The notes beneath the pieces were generated by a model. The model ran no database searches and was not told the origin of the DNA. It worked only from the letters and a program-made list of their open reading frames with translations. Below, in pieces: positions 1 to 10,461 of a stretch of 64,000 nt of DNA. A program made the translations under genes and the position numbers. The DNA is from Diaporthe sp. PMI_573 (taxonomy: Eukaryota; Ascomycota; Sordariomycetes; Diaporthales; Diaporthaceae), in contig JAJTUP010000019.1 of NCBI GenBank assembly GCA_021399435.1, positions 124,001-188,000 on the forward strand, given 5' to 3'. How positions within the stretch are numbered: position 1 is the stretch's first letter; every line of letters begins with the position of its first letter.

Positions 1-111
1 CGACTAAAATATCGACTGCGGTTTACATTGTATGCGAAGTAACAGTGCCAAGGTGGAGATCTCAGCACCCAGGTATGATTGCATAAGATCATCAACTCGT
101 GCAATTGCCAA

Positions 112-1567
112 TCATAGTGTAAAGTCCAACACAGACACATTTCTCTTGTCTCCACTACCTTCCACATCCTGCCCAATAAGCACGGATAGAACATTCTCTT
201 TCTCCAACCTGGGACCGTCAATAAGTGGCTCGCCTGAGTAACCGTTACCAACCCAGACGTCCTCATATTCAGAATATCCCCGAGGCTTCGCCGCTTTCAA
301 TATGCGTATAACTGGCGTACTTGTATGCGGCAGAATAAGCAGCAGGTCACCGTTCTTTGTGACTGCTAGTCGACCTCGCCTCGGCTTATCTATAGGGCGG
401 ACAGCCCTCGATGTCCAGGAGCCTGCGAGGAGTGATCAGTTCCCCATTCTCATAGAACTTTCGGAGTGAATTGTCAAGTGTGGTAACATACCGCCAGGCG
501 AATGGTAGTAGTGCCTCCACACATTGATACCGTCCAACGTGTCACGGTTCAAAATGTGGACTCCCCCGTCCTGGTCTACAGCCTGCGCCTCCTGGTTCAT
601 CAATCCGCTTCCCTTTGGAATATCAAAAGCCACGATTCCCTCAGAGGAGTTGTTGATTGTCTCCCCCTTCCTAAGATCGGCAATCACATTCCCTCTGCCG
701 TTCTTCCAAGTATAACCCAGATCCTCGGAATAAGCATAGCAGATATTGTGATTGTTCTCCGCCCCGTTCGGCCCGGCTTGCTGTTTATGCTTGGTATCCT
801 CGGGGTCGTCCCAGCCTTCGTAGTGTACGAAGCCCCGGTACACCCAGGTCACATGCAGCCTTCCGTCCCTGAAGTCCCAGCCGTGGACGTACGGGTTGCT
901 CTGCACGCCCGTCAACGGCGTGCCGACGAATTCCCAGAAACCTGTGGTGGAGCGGTATAGGTACAGGTGGTCGGACCCGAGGCCAGCCTTACCGTCGCGA
1001 AGCGACATGAACATGGTGCTGTCGCCCAGGGCACCGAGGCGCGGGTAGGTCACATAGCTGAAGTGTTCGTGGGTGCTAGGCAGGCCGGGTAGATAGTCAA
1101 GGGTTGGGGTGAAAAGTGACGTGGACCATTCGAATGCAGTGGGGTCTTGGGCCACGCCGCGTATTGAGTATCGGTACCGCAAGCTATGATGGGCGTTAAA
1201 TGGCACACGGCTAACTAATCGAGTAATGGGGCGAGACTTACACATCACAGTGGTGGTCGTAGGAGAGGTGGATAGTTCCGTCCCCAGGACAGATTCCTAT
1301 TTGGACCGTGTTGTGGCCATCATCCGTAGTCTGTGGATAGTCTTGGAATACAATGGTCTGCCATGATGATGATGGGAGCTGTCTCCTAACGAGATGCACA
1401 AAGAGAGGCTCAGCAGCCGAGCCAGTGCTCAAGGCACTGTAAAAGACAGCATACTGCCAGCCATTGAAGGACGTGATAGCATCCTGCTGGAATGCGTACC
1501 CATTTATGGCATGCCTCCGATGGGCTGGATCAGCCCCTAGCACTGTGACTTCTGGATCCAGCAGCAT
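112..1567 (-). CDS. BNR-repeat family protein, three exons
   Basis: Three exons on the minus strand (1567-1242, 1183-492, 422-112) join in phase to give 442 residues. The introns are GTAAGT...CATAG and GTATGT...CGCAG. The join at the first intron gives DHHCDVLRYRYS and the second gives SPGGSWTSRAV, both continuous with the style of the BNR_4 (BNR repeat-containing) family, which is a beta-propeller of the sialidase-like fold; relatives are usually secreted and some act on polysaccharides. Visible landmarks are the INGYAFQQDAI start of the propeller, the TTDDGHNTVQIGICPGDGTIHLSYDHH block and the NNHNICYAYSEDLGYTW block. The start is uncertain: the first in-frame ATG is 1567, a stop lies just before 1621 and no signal peptide is encoded, although relatives generally have one. 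A 5' exon may be missing or mutated. The substrate cannot be told from sequence. Confidence 0.75.
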
Positions 1568-1621
1568 GTTCGTCGACACCTGACAGGCTGATACGAAACG
1601 ACGTGCAGAGGGTGGTGCCAA

Positions 1622-3366
1622 GCCAATGGTTTCTCACGAGGGACAAGATCGGATTTCTGTGCGACAGGGATGCTACTCGGTCAGGAGGAACCAAGCGACT
1701 AGGAGGCCCACGGGACGGGAGCCAATTGTCTTCGAAGCCTGAGCTCCCGCGTTGGCACTTGGCGGCTCTTCTTTAGACTTTTTTAGGGTTAAATACCCAG
1801 GTAGATGGCGTCGATGGTAATTCGTGGAGAAATAAATCGCCGTCGAGATGGTCGCTTCCTGGATGCCTTGGCATATAAGAAGACGTTCAGACTGCCTCTT
1901 GGCCAGGTTTGTTCGATATCGAAGGGACGGAAATCCTAAAGCCCCAAGACGTGAAGACTTGTGTGGGCACAGACGTGGAGGCTGTTGATATTATGGTTTA
2001 AGACGGTGCTACAGCAATCTTGCTCGCTTCGCCGTAGCCCGAAAAGCCCGATGTGGCTCATTAGGCGCTGGGACAAAAACGACCGAAGGCGACCAACGTC
2101 TGGGACTGACCCCAAAGTCTGCGATACCCGCCGAGACGGGCCAGCGTCGCAGCGTCGCGTGAAGCCTCAGGGCAGCTCGAGAGCAATCGACAAGTCGCAG
2201 AGATTTATTCCTTGGGCAACCTTATCAACATTGCTACCTTCTATTTGTCTTTCCACTTTTCCGGTCCCCTTTTCCGAGGTAGAAACTTTCACTTTCGCGA
2301 AGACAAGAGTATCAATATGCGGAGATGCGCCCCTGGGACGATCCACTTCCCCAGATCTCCCCCGGATTGGAGAATGAGATGTGCATAGACCAGGGGTCCA
2401 TGTCTGCCAAGTCTCTAGACCCCAACGACGCTTACTGACAACCTTCCGGCTAAAGTCGCCTGATTGGCAAGCCAGTCGGGTCTATGGCCCTTTCGATACT
2501 GAGCTGGTGGTCTGTCCCACTGCTGCCAAGGGTCGACCGCTGAGGCAGACAGCAGGAATCAGCATGGCTGATCACCGCAACCCCGGGATATCATGCCATC
2601 TGATCACAGAAGCGCGCTCAGTTGGGGTACGCGTGATTCTAGTTGGATCTGGCTCGTAGGAAGGCTCCCTCGGAACCTTTGCGCCTCCCCGATCCTCCAC
2701 GTCCTTAGGGCACCGCGTGGCTCTGGCCAAACACCCAGCTGGCTCTCCGCCTCGTCCAACAATGCCAAAGGTGGCTTAACACTTGCCCCGATCTGGGGAT
2801 CTCAGCTGGGGTAGCATTCAACCTCCTTGGTGGGAAATCAGCCAGCCGTCTTGGAACGAGGACAAGCTTTTGCGTGGTGAGCCAGAGTATGAAGCCTCTG
2901 CCGCCCCCCAACGGCCTCGGATGGCGGCGTGCTGGGGCGTGTGGGGAAGCTGGCTGGGGCCGGCCCCCGGGACCACCTTGCCTCCCAAGCACTGGGCGCC
3001 AAATTCATCCGGATGCATCGTGGGGTGGCCAGGTCGTAGGGTGGTATCTAGTGCAGGCGAGACACCTTATTCACCGAAGCGAGCTAAGGCACGCCCACTC
3101 TCGCATGCGTGGCTATATGAGACCACGCCTCTCCGGCTGCATGTTGCTCAAATTTCTGACCGCACCCCTCGAGATTCGACTTTCCGTCGTTATAAATCTC
3201 TTTACTCACTATTGCTGCTGTGTGAGAGGGATCGGGTCGTAATCCGAATCTTTTTTGGTCAGATATTGTGTCGACAGAGACGTATATTCAACCCCTCACC
3301 TCGGTCACACAGACACAACCTCCTTTCAGACCGACCAGCGGCAGCTCGCTGCCCACCGCCGCCAAA
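1622..3366. other. Long upstream region of the sugar transporter
   Basis: No convincing gene. The region separates two divergently transcribed genes (BNR protein and sugar transporter). The half nearest the transporter is GC-rich and contains repeated SYGGRG motifs (reported separately) and a TATA-like TATAAAT at 3191-3197, about 170 bp before the transporter ATG. Open frames here lack ATG starts or plausible partners. Confidence 0.5.
2793..3025 (+). promoter_or_regulatory. Cluster of CreA/Cre1-type sites
   Basis: Six matches to the fungal carbon-catabolite repressor consensus SYGGRG are seen on the plus strand at 2793, 2806, 2932, 2941, 2954 and 3020 (CTGGGG or GTGGGG). They lie about 340-575 bp upstream of the sugar transporter ATG. 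CreA sites acting in pairs in front of sugar transporter genes is established for Aspergillus and Trichoderma; that these sites are bound here is inference. The region is GC-rich, which raises the chance rate of this short motif. Confidence 0.35.
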
Positions 3367-5122
3367 ATGTCTGTCGGAGTCAAGATACTGCAGAAGATTG
3401 TCAAAAATGAGGCCATGGCACATGACCCGCCGGAGATCTACGGATGGCGCGTATATCTCCTGGCCTTCTCGGCCTGCTTCGGCGCCATGTCCTTCGGTTG
3501 GGACTCGTCCGTGATTGGCGGCGTCATCGTGATGAAGCCCTTCAGCAAGGACTACAATCTCGGTGACACTAAGAGTGCAGCCTCAGCCAACCTGGCCGCC
3601 AACATCGTCTCCACACTGCAGGCCGGCTGTTTCGTCGGTGCCCTTGCCGCCAGCCCCCTGACCGATAAGTACGGCCGCAAGTGGTGCCTCATCGGCCTCT
3701 CCTTCGTCGTCCTCGTCGGAGTCATCATGCAAGCTGCGGCGAGCGGACATCTGGCGCTCATGTATGTCGGCCGGTTCGTCGCTGGCCTTGGAGTCGGTGC
3801 CGCCTCGGCCATCAACCCATTGTACGTGAGCGAGAACGCGCCGCGTGCCATCAGGGGCCTGTTGACGGGCATGTACCAACTCTTCATTGTGACGGGAGGC
3901 ATGATCGCCTTCTGGATCAACTACTCGGTCAACATCCACTACGATGGCAAGGTCATGTACATCTTCCCGCTCGCGATCCAGGCGCTCCCTGCCGTGCTGC
4001 TGTGCTGCTGCATGCTCCTCTGCAACGAGTCCCCCCGCTGGCTTGCCCGCCAAGACCGCTGGGAGGAGAGCAAGAACGTGCTGGCGCATCTTCGCAACAT
4101 CCCCACCACGCACCCCTACCTCGAGGAGGAGTTCACCGAGATCGTCGAACAGCTTGAGCATGAGCGCCGCCTCATCGGAGACGCCACGGCCGCGAACTTG
4201 CACAAGGAGATGTGGACCATCAAGGGCAACCGCAACCGCGCCCTCATCAGCATCGGGCTCATGATCTGCCAACAGATGACGGGTACCAACGCCATCAACA
4301 CGTACGCCCCGACCATCTTCAACAACCTCGGTATCACGGGCACTTCGACCAGTCTCTTCAGCACCGGAATCTACGGCATCGTCAAGGTCTGCAGCTGCAT
4401 AGCCTTCCTGCTGTTCCTGGCGGACTCTTTCGGTCGCAGGCGGTCGCTGCTCATGAGCTCCGTCGCCCAGGGCATCTGCATGTTCTACATTGGCCTGTAC
4501 GTCCGGATTTCGCCACCGATTGCAAACCAAGACGTGCCGCCTGCTGGTTACGTCGCGTTGGTCTGCATCTTCGTCTTTGCCATGTAAGTAGCCGTTCTCT
4601 GCCGGCCCCCACTTGACGAAAACCCTGGCAGGTGACCGCATACTGATTACCGCACCGCAGGTTCTTCCAGTTCGGCTGGGGCCCAGCATGCTGGATCTAC
4701 GCCTCCGAGATCCCGACTGCCCGTCTCCGATCCATGAACGTCTCGTATGCCGCGGCGACCCAGTGGCTCTTCAACTTCGTCGTCGCCCGAGCTGTGCCAA
4801 CCATGCTCGTGACTGTCGGTGCGCACGGCTATGGGTGAGTTGCACCTCCTCCAAATCCCTCTGACTGCAAGAAGGCGCTTCTAACAGGTCTCGCGAAAAC
4901 AGCACGTATCTCATCTTCGGCAGCTTCTGCTTCTCCATGTTCTTCTTTGTCTGGTTCCTGGTGCCCGAGACCAAGGGTCTGTCGCTGGAGGCCATGGACG
5001 AGCTTTTCGGCGTCACCGACCACAAGACCCCTTCTCTCGAAGATGGCACAGGCTCGTCGCGAGCGGATGAGAAGCCTCACCCTGTGGCCGAGCAGTCAGA
5101 GATCCAGAGGGAGAAGGTGTAG
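3367..5122 (+). CDS. MFS sugar (hexose-type) transporter
   Basis: Exons 3367-4583, 4661-4834 and 4903-5122 join in phase to encode 536 residues, the usual length for fungal sugar porters (12 membrane segments, proton-coupled sugar uptake at the plasma membrane). The open frame extends upstream to a GTG, but ATG 3367 in the context CAAAATGTC is the natural start. Family landmarks are GWDSSVIGG in the first segment, DKYGRK in loop 2-3, PESPRWL before the central loop (here ESPRWLARQ), [17 protein letters not shown] in segment 7, the FGRRRS loop and the terminal [15 protein letters not shown] signature. Introns start GTAAGT and GTGAGT. The gene is close to hexose and quinate-permease-like transporters; the substrate is not certain. 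A cluster of CreA-type sites upstream suggests glucose repression. It converges on dph2 with 182 bp between the stop codons. Confidence 0.9.
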
Positions 5123-5304
5123 ACGAGGGATTAATAAGGGATTGATTCACGTGCGCTTCTTGATGAAGAAGCGGGAAGTCTTGTTCCAATTTGATAGCTT
5201 TTGGGTATCCGTATTCAAAGAGATGACTGGTGCCGTTTCACTCTAATGCCGCTGTCGTGCCTTCGAGGCCGTGTAGGGTTGTGCTTGCATATGAACATCG
5301 CTCT

Positions 5305-6972
5305 TCATCTTCTCTCGTCGTCCTGACCAACGGTGTACCCTCTCGCCACGCCACTCCTCCCTTTCTCGATGGGTGCGCTTTTCTCGTCTTCGAAATCGGT
5401 GCCCAGTCCCTGCCATGTCCTCTGGGATCGCAGGTACTCTGCGCCAGGGCTGAACACGCCGTTGATAGTTGCCAGTTCCGACTTTGCCCGCATAGCCAGC
5501 GCATCTGATTGCTTGGCGGTTGCTGGGTCCTTTTCCTTTTCGTTTTCCGTGTCCTCCTTAGCCTCTCGAGCTGCGCGAGCGGCCGCGCGCATAGGCCGAG
5601 CATTTGACACAAGCTTGCCTGTGCGAAGGTCGAACACCGGTACGTCGTCATCGTCGTCGTCCGCGTCCACGTCTGCTCCTTTGTCTCCGGCGACCTTTTC
5701 GTCCGCCTTGTCCTTTCCTGTGCCCTCGGGCTTGTCTTCACCAGCCTTCACACTTTCAATGCCACCCCACCAGCTGAGTCCCCAGACCCGTTCCTCATCC
5801 GGCATGAGCGCAACTTCCAGCTCAAATGGCGTCAGGACGGGCCTGTAGAACCCCGCGTCCTCCTCCACGAGGCTGCTCTCCCAGCAGCCGACGACCACCC
5901 AGCCGTCCATCTCGGCGAAGTTTGCCAGCTTGGCCGAGTTGAGCTTCCCCACGACGACGGTGTAGCTCTTCTTGCCCGCGGCCGCGATCTGTTTCCTTAT
6001 CGCGTCGATGGACGACAGGTAGTTGGCCACCGATAGCGTGTTGACCAGAATGCCTATTATCCCGGCGGTGGTGAGGTTGAGCAGCTTCGCATATCGGCGG
6101 CCGAGCAGTGCGCGGGTCGTCCGAGCGGGGGAGTAGTACGAGGACGGAGAGTCGGGCGTTGAGTAGATGTGGAGGGAGTACACGCGGGAGGAGAGGGCCA
6201 ATAGTAGGGCAGTTGGCGGTGATGAGACGTGAAATATGGAGTATTGCTTCAGGTCGATGCCTTCTGTCTCGTCGACGGCAACTTGTTTGTCGTCGGAGTC
6301 TACAATTATTCTGTTTGGTATGCATCCCAAGGGATCACGCCGTATCCTGGTAGATAGCAGCTGCCTGTAACCTCGTTCCCGGGCGCGTCGATATAGTTCG
6401 GGCACATGGTCCTGGTACGTCACGTCTGCCATGAGAACAATTTTCGACTCCTTATCCGGGAGCTCGGACTCGAGGGACTGCAGGGCGTCATCAAGGTCGA
6501 GGGCATGCTTGGTGAAAACGTAGATGACTGGCAGCCTCGACGTAGGTGAAAGGCAGGAGCGGCCAAAATGAACAACGACGTGCGCATCGATGTGCTCGGC
6601 GGCTATCTCGTCGACACAGCATGAGCTGTAAGAGGTGTCTGCTAGGATGTATATCTTGTCCTGGTGTTGATTCCCGTCCCCTGGGGATTCCTTCTCGCCG
6701 GCTTTCCCTTGGCCTTGTGGCATACGGTCCAGCTCCTCTTGCAACAGTGTCACCACCTTGGGAGCATCGCCCAGCATGTGATCGGGGAATTGAAGGGCGA
6801 TTCGCCTGTGGGCCCCATGCCGTACTTCTCGAGCAACTCGTGCGACTTCGTATGTTTCTCGAATGTCGTCGTCTGACCTTGGGCCACGGACGTCGGCCAC
6901 TGGTTCCTGGTACTCGAACAGATGGTCGTCTGGGGTAGAGAGCACCGGTGCTGCCTTGAGTTCGTTTGCCAT
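5305..6972 (-). CDS. dph2: Diphthamide biosynthesis protein 2 (Dph2)
   Basis: A single exon of 555 residues. Dph2 pairs with Dph1 as the radical-SAM-like [4Fe-4S] enzyme that transfers the 3-amino-3-carboxypropyl group from SAM to the target histidine of elongation factor 2, the first step of diphthamide synthesis, in the cytosol. Visible family blocks are [69 protein letters not shown] and VVGCWESSL. Cysteines in the SSCC and VGCWE blocks match expected cluster-ligand positions. The C-terminal third has an acidic run (DADDDDDD) and an Arg/Ala-rich stretch before a conserved-looking [15 protein letters not shown] motif. The frame is open further upstream to a GTG at 7047, but ATG 6972 precedes the conserved region and is preferred. 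Confidence 0.92.
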   Translation of the reverse strand: MANELKAAPVLSTPDDHLFEYQEPVADVRGPRSDDDIRETYEVARVAREVRHGAHRRIALQFPDHMLGDAPKVVTLLQEELDRMPQGQGKAGEKESPGDGNQHQDKIYILADTSYSSCCVDEIAAEHIDAHVVVHFGRSCLSPTSRLPVIYVFTKHALDLDDALQSLESELPDKESKIVLMADVTYQDHVPELYRRARERGYRQLLSTRIRRDPLGCIPNRIIVDSDDKQVAVDETEGIDLKQYSIFHVSSPPTALLLALSSRVYSLHIYSTPDSPSSYYSPARTTRALLGRRYAKLLNLTTAGIIGILVNTLSVANYLSSIDAIRKQIAAAGKKSYTVVVGKLNSAKLANFAEMDGWVVVGCWESSLVEEDAGFYRPVLTPFELEVALMPDEERVWGLSWWGGIESVKAGEDKPEGTGKDKADEKVAGDKGADVDADDDDDDVPVFDLRTGKLVSNARPMRAAARAAREAKEDTENEKEKDPATAKQSDALAMRAKSELATINGVFSPGAEYLRSQRTWQGLGTDFEDEKSAPIEKGRSGVARGYTVGQDDERR

Positions 6973-7625
6973 GGTGCTCTGGGGCTGGGGCTGCAGGGCG
7001 GTGTCGTCTCCTCCTGAAGGTGGTCGAGGTGCCCCGTGTTGAAGCACTTGGTCACAATGCTGCGTCAGTGATGGTGGGGGCGGGGTTAGAAAAAATTCAG
7101 AAGTAATCGGTGGCGGCGTTATTGGCGGAGGGGCGGCCTTGGCAGCAATTCGCCTGGAGATCCCAGGGGTCTGCCTACCTGAATGGAAGGTAAGTCTAGG
7201 CCTCCCGAGTGCCGCAAAGCTTGGCTCTCAGCCCTGCCACATGGCTGGTATCTCTCAAGCAGGAAACGCACTCGGGAACTCACTCCTGGATCAGATACCG
7301 GACATGTGCTCATCCTGGTCTGCTGTAATGGCATCGTGGACCCCTCCTGCGTAGATCAAAATAATCAAATGCTTGTTACAGGCATGCTGCCACAGCATGT
7401 CAGGATGATCGTCGCTTGCGCCGGTCCCTGCCACTGGTGACATAATGTCGTAGCCCTGGTCGTCGACCCGTTTCTTCGACTCAGCGTTTCCTGCCAATCC
7501 CTTCACGGCTTCACGGGTCACACGCATCTTCATTCATCAATTCTACAGCTTCACACAAGGCAGCGGACAAGGCGACCACTCGTCTCCTTCTCTAGGCCCC
7601 ATCTGGATTTATCCAAGCCTTCGCA
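6973..7625. other. Shared divergent promoter region
   Basis: A 653-bp spacer between the divergent starts of dph2 and the unrecognised gene at 7626. Nothing coding is supported. A pyrimidine-rich stretch lies just before 7626. Confidence 0.5.
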
Positions 7626-9014
7626 ATGGCTTCGACAAACACTCATCCTCGCCCAGCTGTGCCTCACTACCAAACATCCCAAGGACTCTCAACAGCAGCA
7701 GACACCATGTCTTCCTCCAGCTCTACGTCTCAGCTCGGGGTCCCCGGCACACCCCAGCGGCAATCATCAGAGCCGCCTGGCCACCAGCATAGCCGGACGC
7801 CCAGTCCTGGGCCACCACTTCAGGAACCCTCGGAACCAATGGGAAACATGAGCCTGGAAGGCGTCTCATCGAACCAGCTAGCTTCTCCCGGGCATAACCA
7901 GGATCACTTGGATCAGGATGAGAAGACGAGTAGCAGCGTCACTCGTTTCTTTGGAAACATGATGATTGCCAGGATTGGCCGCGCCTCCTGGCAGTCCATG
8001 GAATCCACAGCCAGGCTTCCCTTCTACCTGTCCCCATGGGGTGACAACACACCTTTCACCCTCCCAAATGTCCGCAAGCGTGACCTCGCTCTCGCCGGAG
8101 TTTCGCATTTCGGTCTCGACGCCCTAGGAGTCTCTGCTGTCACTATTATTGGAAAGGCCGTCGAGGAGACTGCCGAGCAAGGGGTTGACGAAGGCCTGGC
8201 CAAGATCACGGGTAGATACGGCAAGAGACACGAGATCATACGCAGGATTGGCGTGAATAGCGTCACACTGAAAATCAGGCATAAACTCTTTGGCGAGGGC
8301 GCCGAGCTGGTCTTCCAAGGAGTGAGAGGCACAGATGACTGGATGGGCTGCGCCAAGGGCTGGTTCTGTCCCTATCTGTACTCCAGTGGGAGGGAGCCCG
8401 AGATACCAAGGCGTAAGGATTTTGCCATGGCACGGCTGTTACGGCCGCGGTTGGCGGCGGACGCGAGCATTGCACCTATTCTGCTAAGCTCGTTTACCGA
8501 CGCAGATACGCCAATCCTGTCGCCGCTTGGTTGCCCTTGGGAGGACCGGAGCTTCAGGCCCACAGCGGCTGCCTACCCAAAGTTCAGACGAGTGGCCATC
8601 TTCATCACAGGCATCTCGCCATACCGGTACATCACCACGCAGTCGGCATGGTCGCACTGCAGGATCCCCAATGAAGCAAAGCTGACCTTCCACTTGTTTA
8701 CACACGTCCCTGCTATCGTGCTTCCGGTAAGAGACAAGTCGCCTATTCTGGCTTGGAGCCCCTGGACGATCGCACGGATGTTTCAAAAGAAGACAAAGTA
8801 CAACATTGCAATGCATGTCAAGGAACTATTGGAATTCATCGAGACGGCCATAGACGAGAAGGTGGCCAGGGAGAACCCAGAATGGCGGGATATCGTGGAG
8901 GCTACCCTGAGGTCAATGCTTAGCACGGTGCTGAGTGTTCCTGATGCAATCCGCGAGGCATCTCAGAAGAATTGTGAGCTCGAGAGGGTTGGGGTCGTCT
9001 TCTTCAGGTATTAA
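7626..9014 (+). CDS. Unrecognised fungal protein, 462 aa
   Basis: A single-exon open frame starting at ATG 7626 in the context TCGCAATGGC. Residues 1 to about 100 are low-complexity, rich in Ser, Pro, Gln and Thr (probably disordered). From about residue 105 the composition becomes globular, beginning with a segment containing RFFGNMMIARIGRASWQSME. Later blocks include CPWEDRSFRP, RRVAIFITGISPYRYITTQ and an Arg/Lys-rich WTIARMFQKKTKY. There is no signal peptide and no clear membrane segment. I do not recognise a domain. Codon use is GC-rich like neighbouring genes and the frame is intact, so the gene is probably real. It is divergent from dph2. Confidence 0.65.
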   Translation: MASTNTHPRPAVPHYQTSQGLSTAADTMSSSSSTSQLGVPGTPQRQSSEPPGHQHSRTPSPGPPLQEPSEPMGNMSLEGVSSNQLASPGHNQDHLDQDEKTSSSVTRFFGNMMIARIGRASWQSMESTARLPFYLSPWGDNTPFTLPNVRKRDLALAGVSHFGLDALGVSAVTIIGKAVEETAEQGVDEGLAKITGRYGKRHEIIRRIGVNSVTLKIRHKLFGEGAELVFQGVRGTDDWMGCAKGWFCPYLYSSGREPEIPRRKDFAMARLLRPRLAADASIAPILLSSFTDADTPILSPLGCPWEDRSFRPTAAAYPKFRRVAIFITGISPYRYITTQSAWSHCRIPNEAKLTFHLFTHVPAIVLPVRDKSPILAWSPWTIARMFQKKTKYNIAMHVKELLEFIETAIDEKVARENPEWRDIVEATLRSMLSTVLSVPDAIREASQKNCELERVGVVFFRY

Positions 9015-9996
9015 AGCTGGCCCATGAGGCCGTACATTCTCGGGTGCATGTACTCGCATCATTGCACATTGCACATGCAATGCCCGTGTCATGTAACAGG
9101 TAGCAAACAGTGATCACGGATCACGGCACACCTCTGAACTGTGGCTTGACTCGGGTCCACTGATTCGTAGAAGACTGTCCAGGCAAGACCAACTGTTTCG
9201 AGAATTGACAGACATCATACGGCCAGTGACTGCTTCAACGAACTCAAATCTTAGCGCAAGGCAACCTCCGTCGAATGACTTGATCTTGATGCGAAGATCC
9301 GCCTTGGTTCAGCTGCACGAGACTTTTGCAGCGGGCGGCCTCTCTCCATAGTCACCACATACGTCTCTTTCCAGCCTTCGGAGGGCCTTTTGACGACCAG
9401 TACAGGCGTTTCGACTTCTGGGTGAACATGCGAGCATTGCACGGCTTGGCCGCTGTGGCACCCTTGGCCTGCAGTATGGCGGACTTGCTCGTAGGCCGTT
9501 GCGGTCTCGCAGCTTCAGCAAGCGAGGACACAGCCACCTTACTATACACACTTGGCACGGCTCCCTGCAGGTAGGGACCCTTGACCCACTTCCAGAGTGA
9601 GATGCACCGCAACGTGTTTGCCTGTGGTCCACATGTTGACTAACGGAGACCGTTCTCGAAACCACTCAGTCCTCTCCACAAAGCATCACCAGCCCTTGGC
9701 GCCCCATGATGAGGCGGCTGAGCCGCAGCTTATTCGGTGGGGAACACAGGTCACCGCCCACGTATTGACGTCAAAGTCTCCCCCTCGCGAGACGAGCCCC
9801 CCTGAGTCTCAGTGGATTCGCGCGGGGACGGACCTGCGATCCGGAAGTCGGTGAGAAGTTGATACGTGACAACATGGCAGAAACGGCATATAAAGAAGAC
9901 GACCTTCCCCCCGGAAGGCAGCAGTTCCAAAGTCCGAAACTTCATACCAATAACATCTCTTAAGCCAAATCAAGTTCTCTTCTCACCCAAATCATC
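9015..9996. other. Intergenic spacer
   Basis: No supported gene in about 980 bp. A TATA box (TATAAAG, 9889-9895) lies about 100 bp before the ATG of the CVNH gene and probably belongs to it. Confidence 0.5.
9889..9895 (+). promoter_or_regulatory. TATA box of the CVNH-like gene
   Basis: TATAAAG located 102 bp upstream of the start codon at 9997, in an otherwise mixed-composition stretch. Confidence 0.45.
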
Positions 9997-10461
9997 ATGT
10001 CTAACTTCCACCACACCTGCGAGATCCCCAGCATCCGCGTCGACCATGGCCACATCCTCCGATGCCGAGTTGCCCGTGAGGACGGCGAGTACGTCGATTC
10101 TGAGATCGACCTCAACTCATGCATCGGTAACGACAACGGTTAGTATAAAACTTCCCATCATTGAGCCGTGTTGAATATAGAACTAACGAAAAGACAGGCC
10201 ACTTCTCCTGGGGAGGCCATAGTAAGACCGACCCCCTGACGCTGCCAGAGTGCCTGACTTCCTCCAAAGAACACATGTGCTAATACATACCCCTCAGACT
10301 TCGCGGAGACAGCCGAGGATATCCGCTTCCACATTGAGGGCGATAACCAGCCCATCCTGCGTGCCAGACTCCAATCCATGGAGGGAGACTATGAGGACCG
10401 GGATATCAACCTGACTGAGAGGATTATGAACCGCGATGGATGCCTGTGCTTCGAGATGTAG
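9997..10461 (+). CDS. Cyanovirin-N-like (CVNH) lectin
   Basis: Three exons (9997-10138, 10198-10221, 10298-10461) join in phase to give 109 residues, the size of a single CVNH domain. The family is a small two-lobed mannose-type glycan-binding fold. The two internal sequence repeats expected are visible: SEIDLNSCIGNDNGHFSWGG in the first half and RDINLTERIMNRDGCLCFEM in the second, separated by NFAETAEDIRFHIEGDN. Cysteines lie in the first repeat and near the C-terminus. The middle exon is only 24 nt and encodes the HFSWGGH hinge, so the gene is invisible to single-exon searches. There is no signal peptide, so the protein is probably cytosolic as in other fungal CVNH homologues. Function in the fungus is unknown. 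Confidence 0.88.

Noticed and set aside
3583..4689. 368-codon minus-strand frame opposite the sugar transporter
   Set aside because: A shadow of a GC-rich coding exon; the plus-strand frame has all family motifs.
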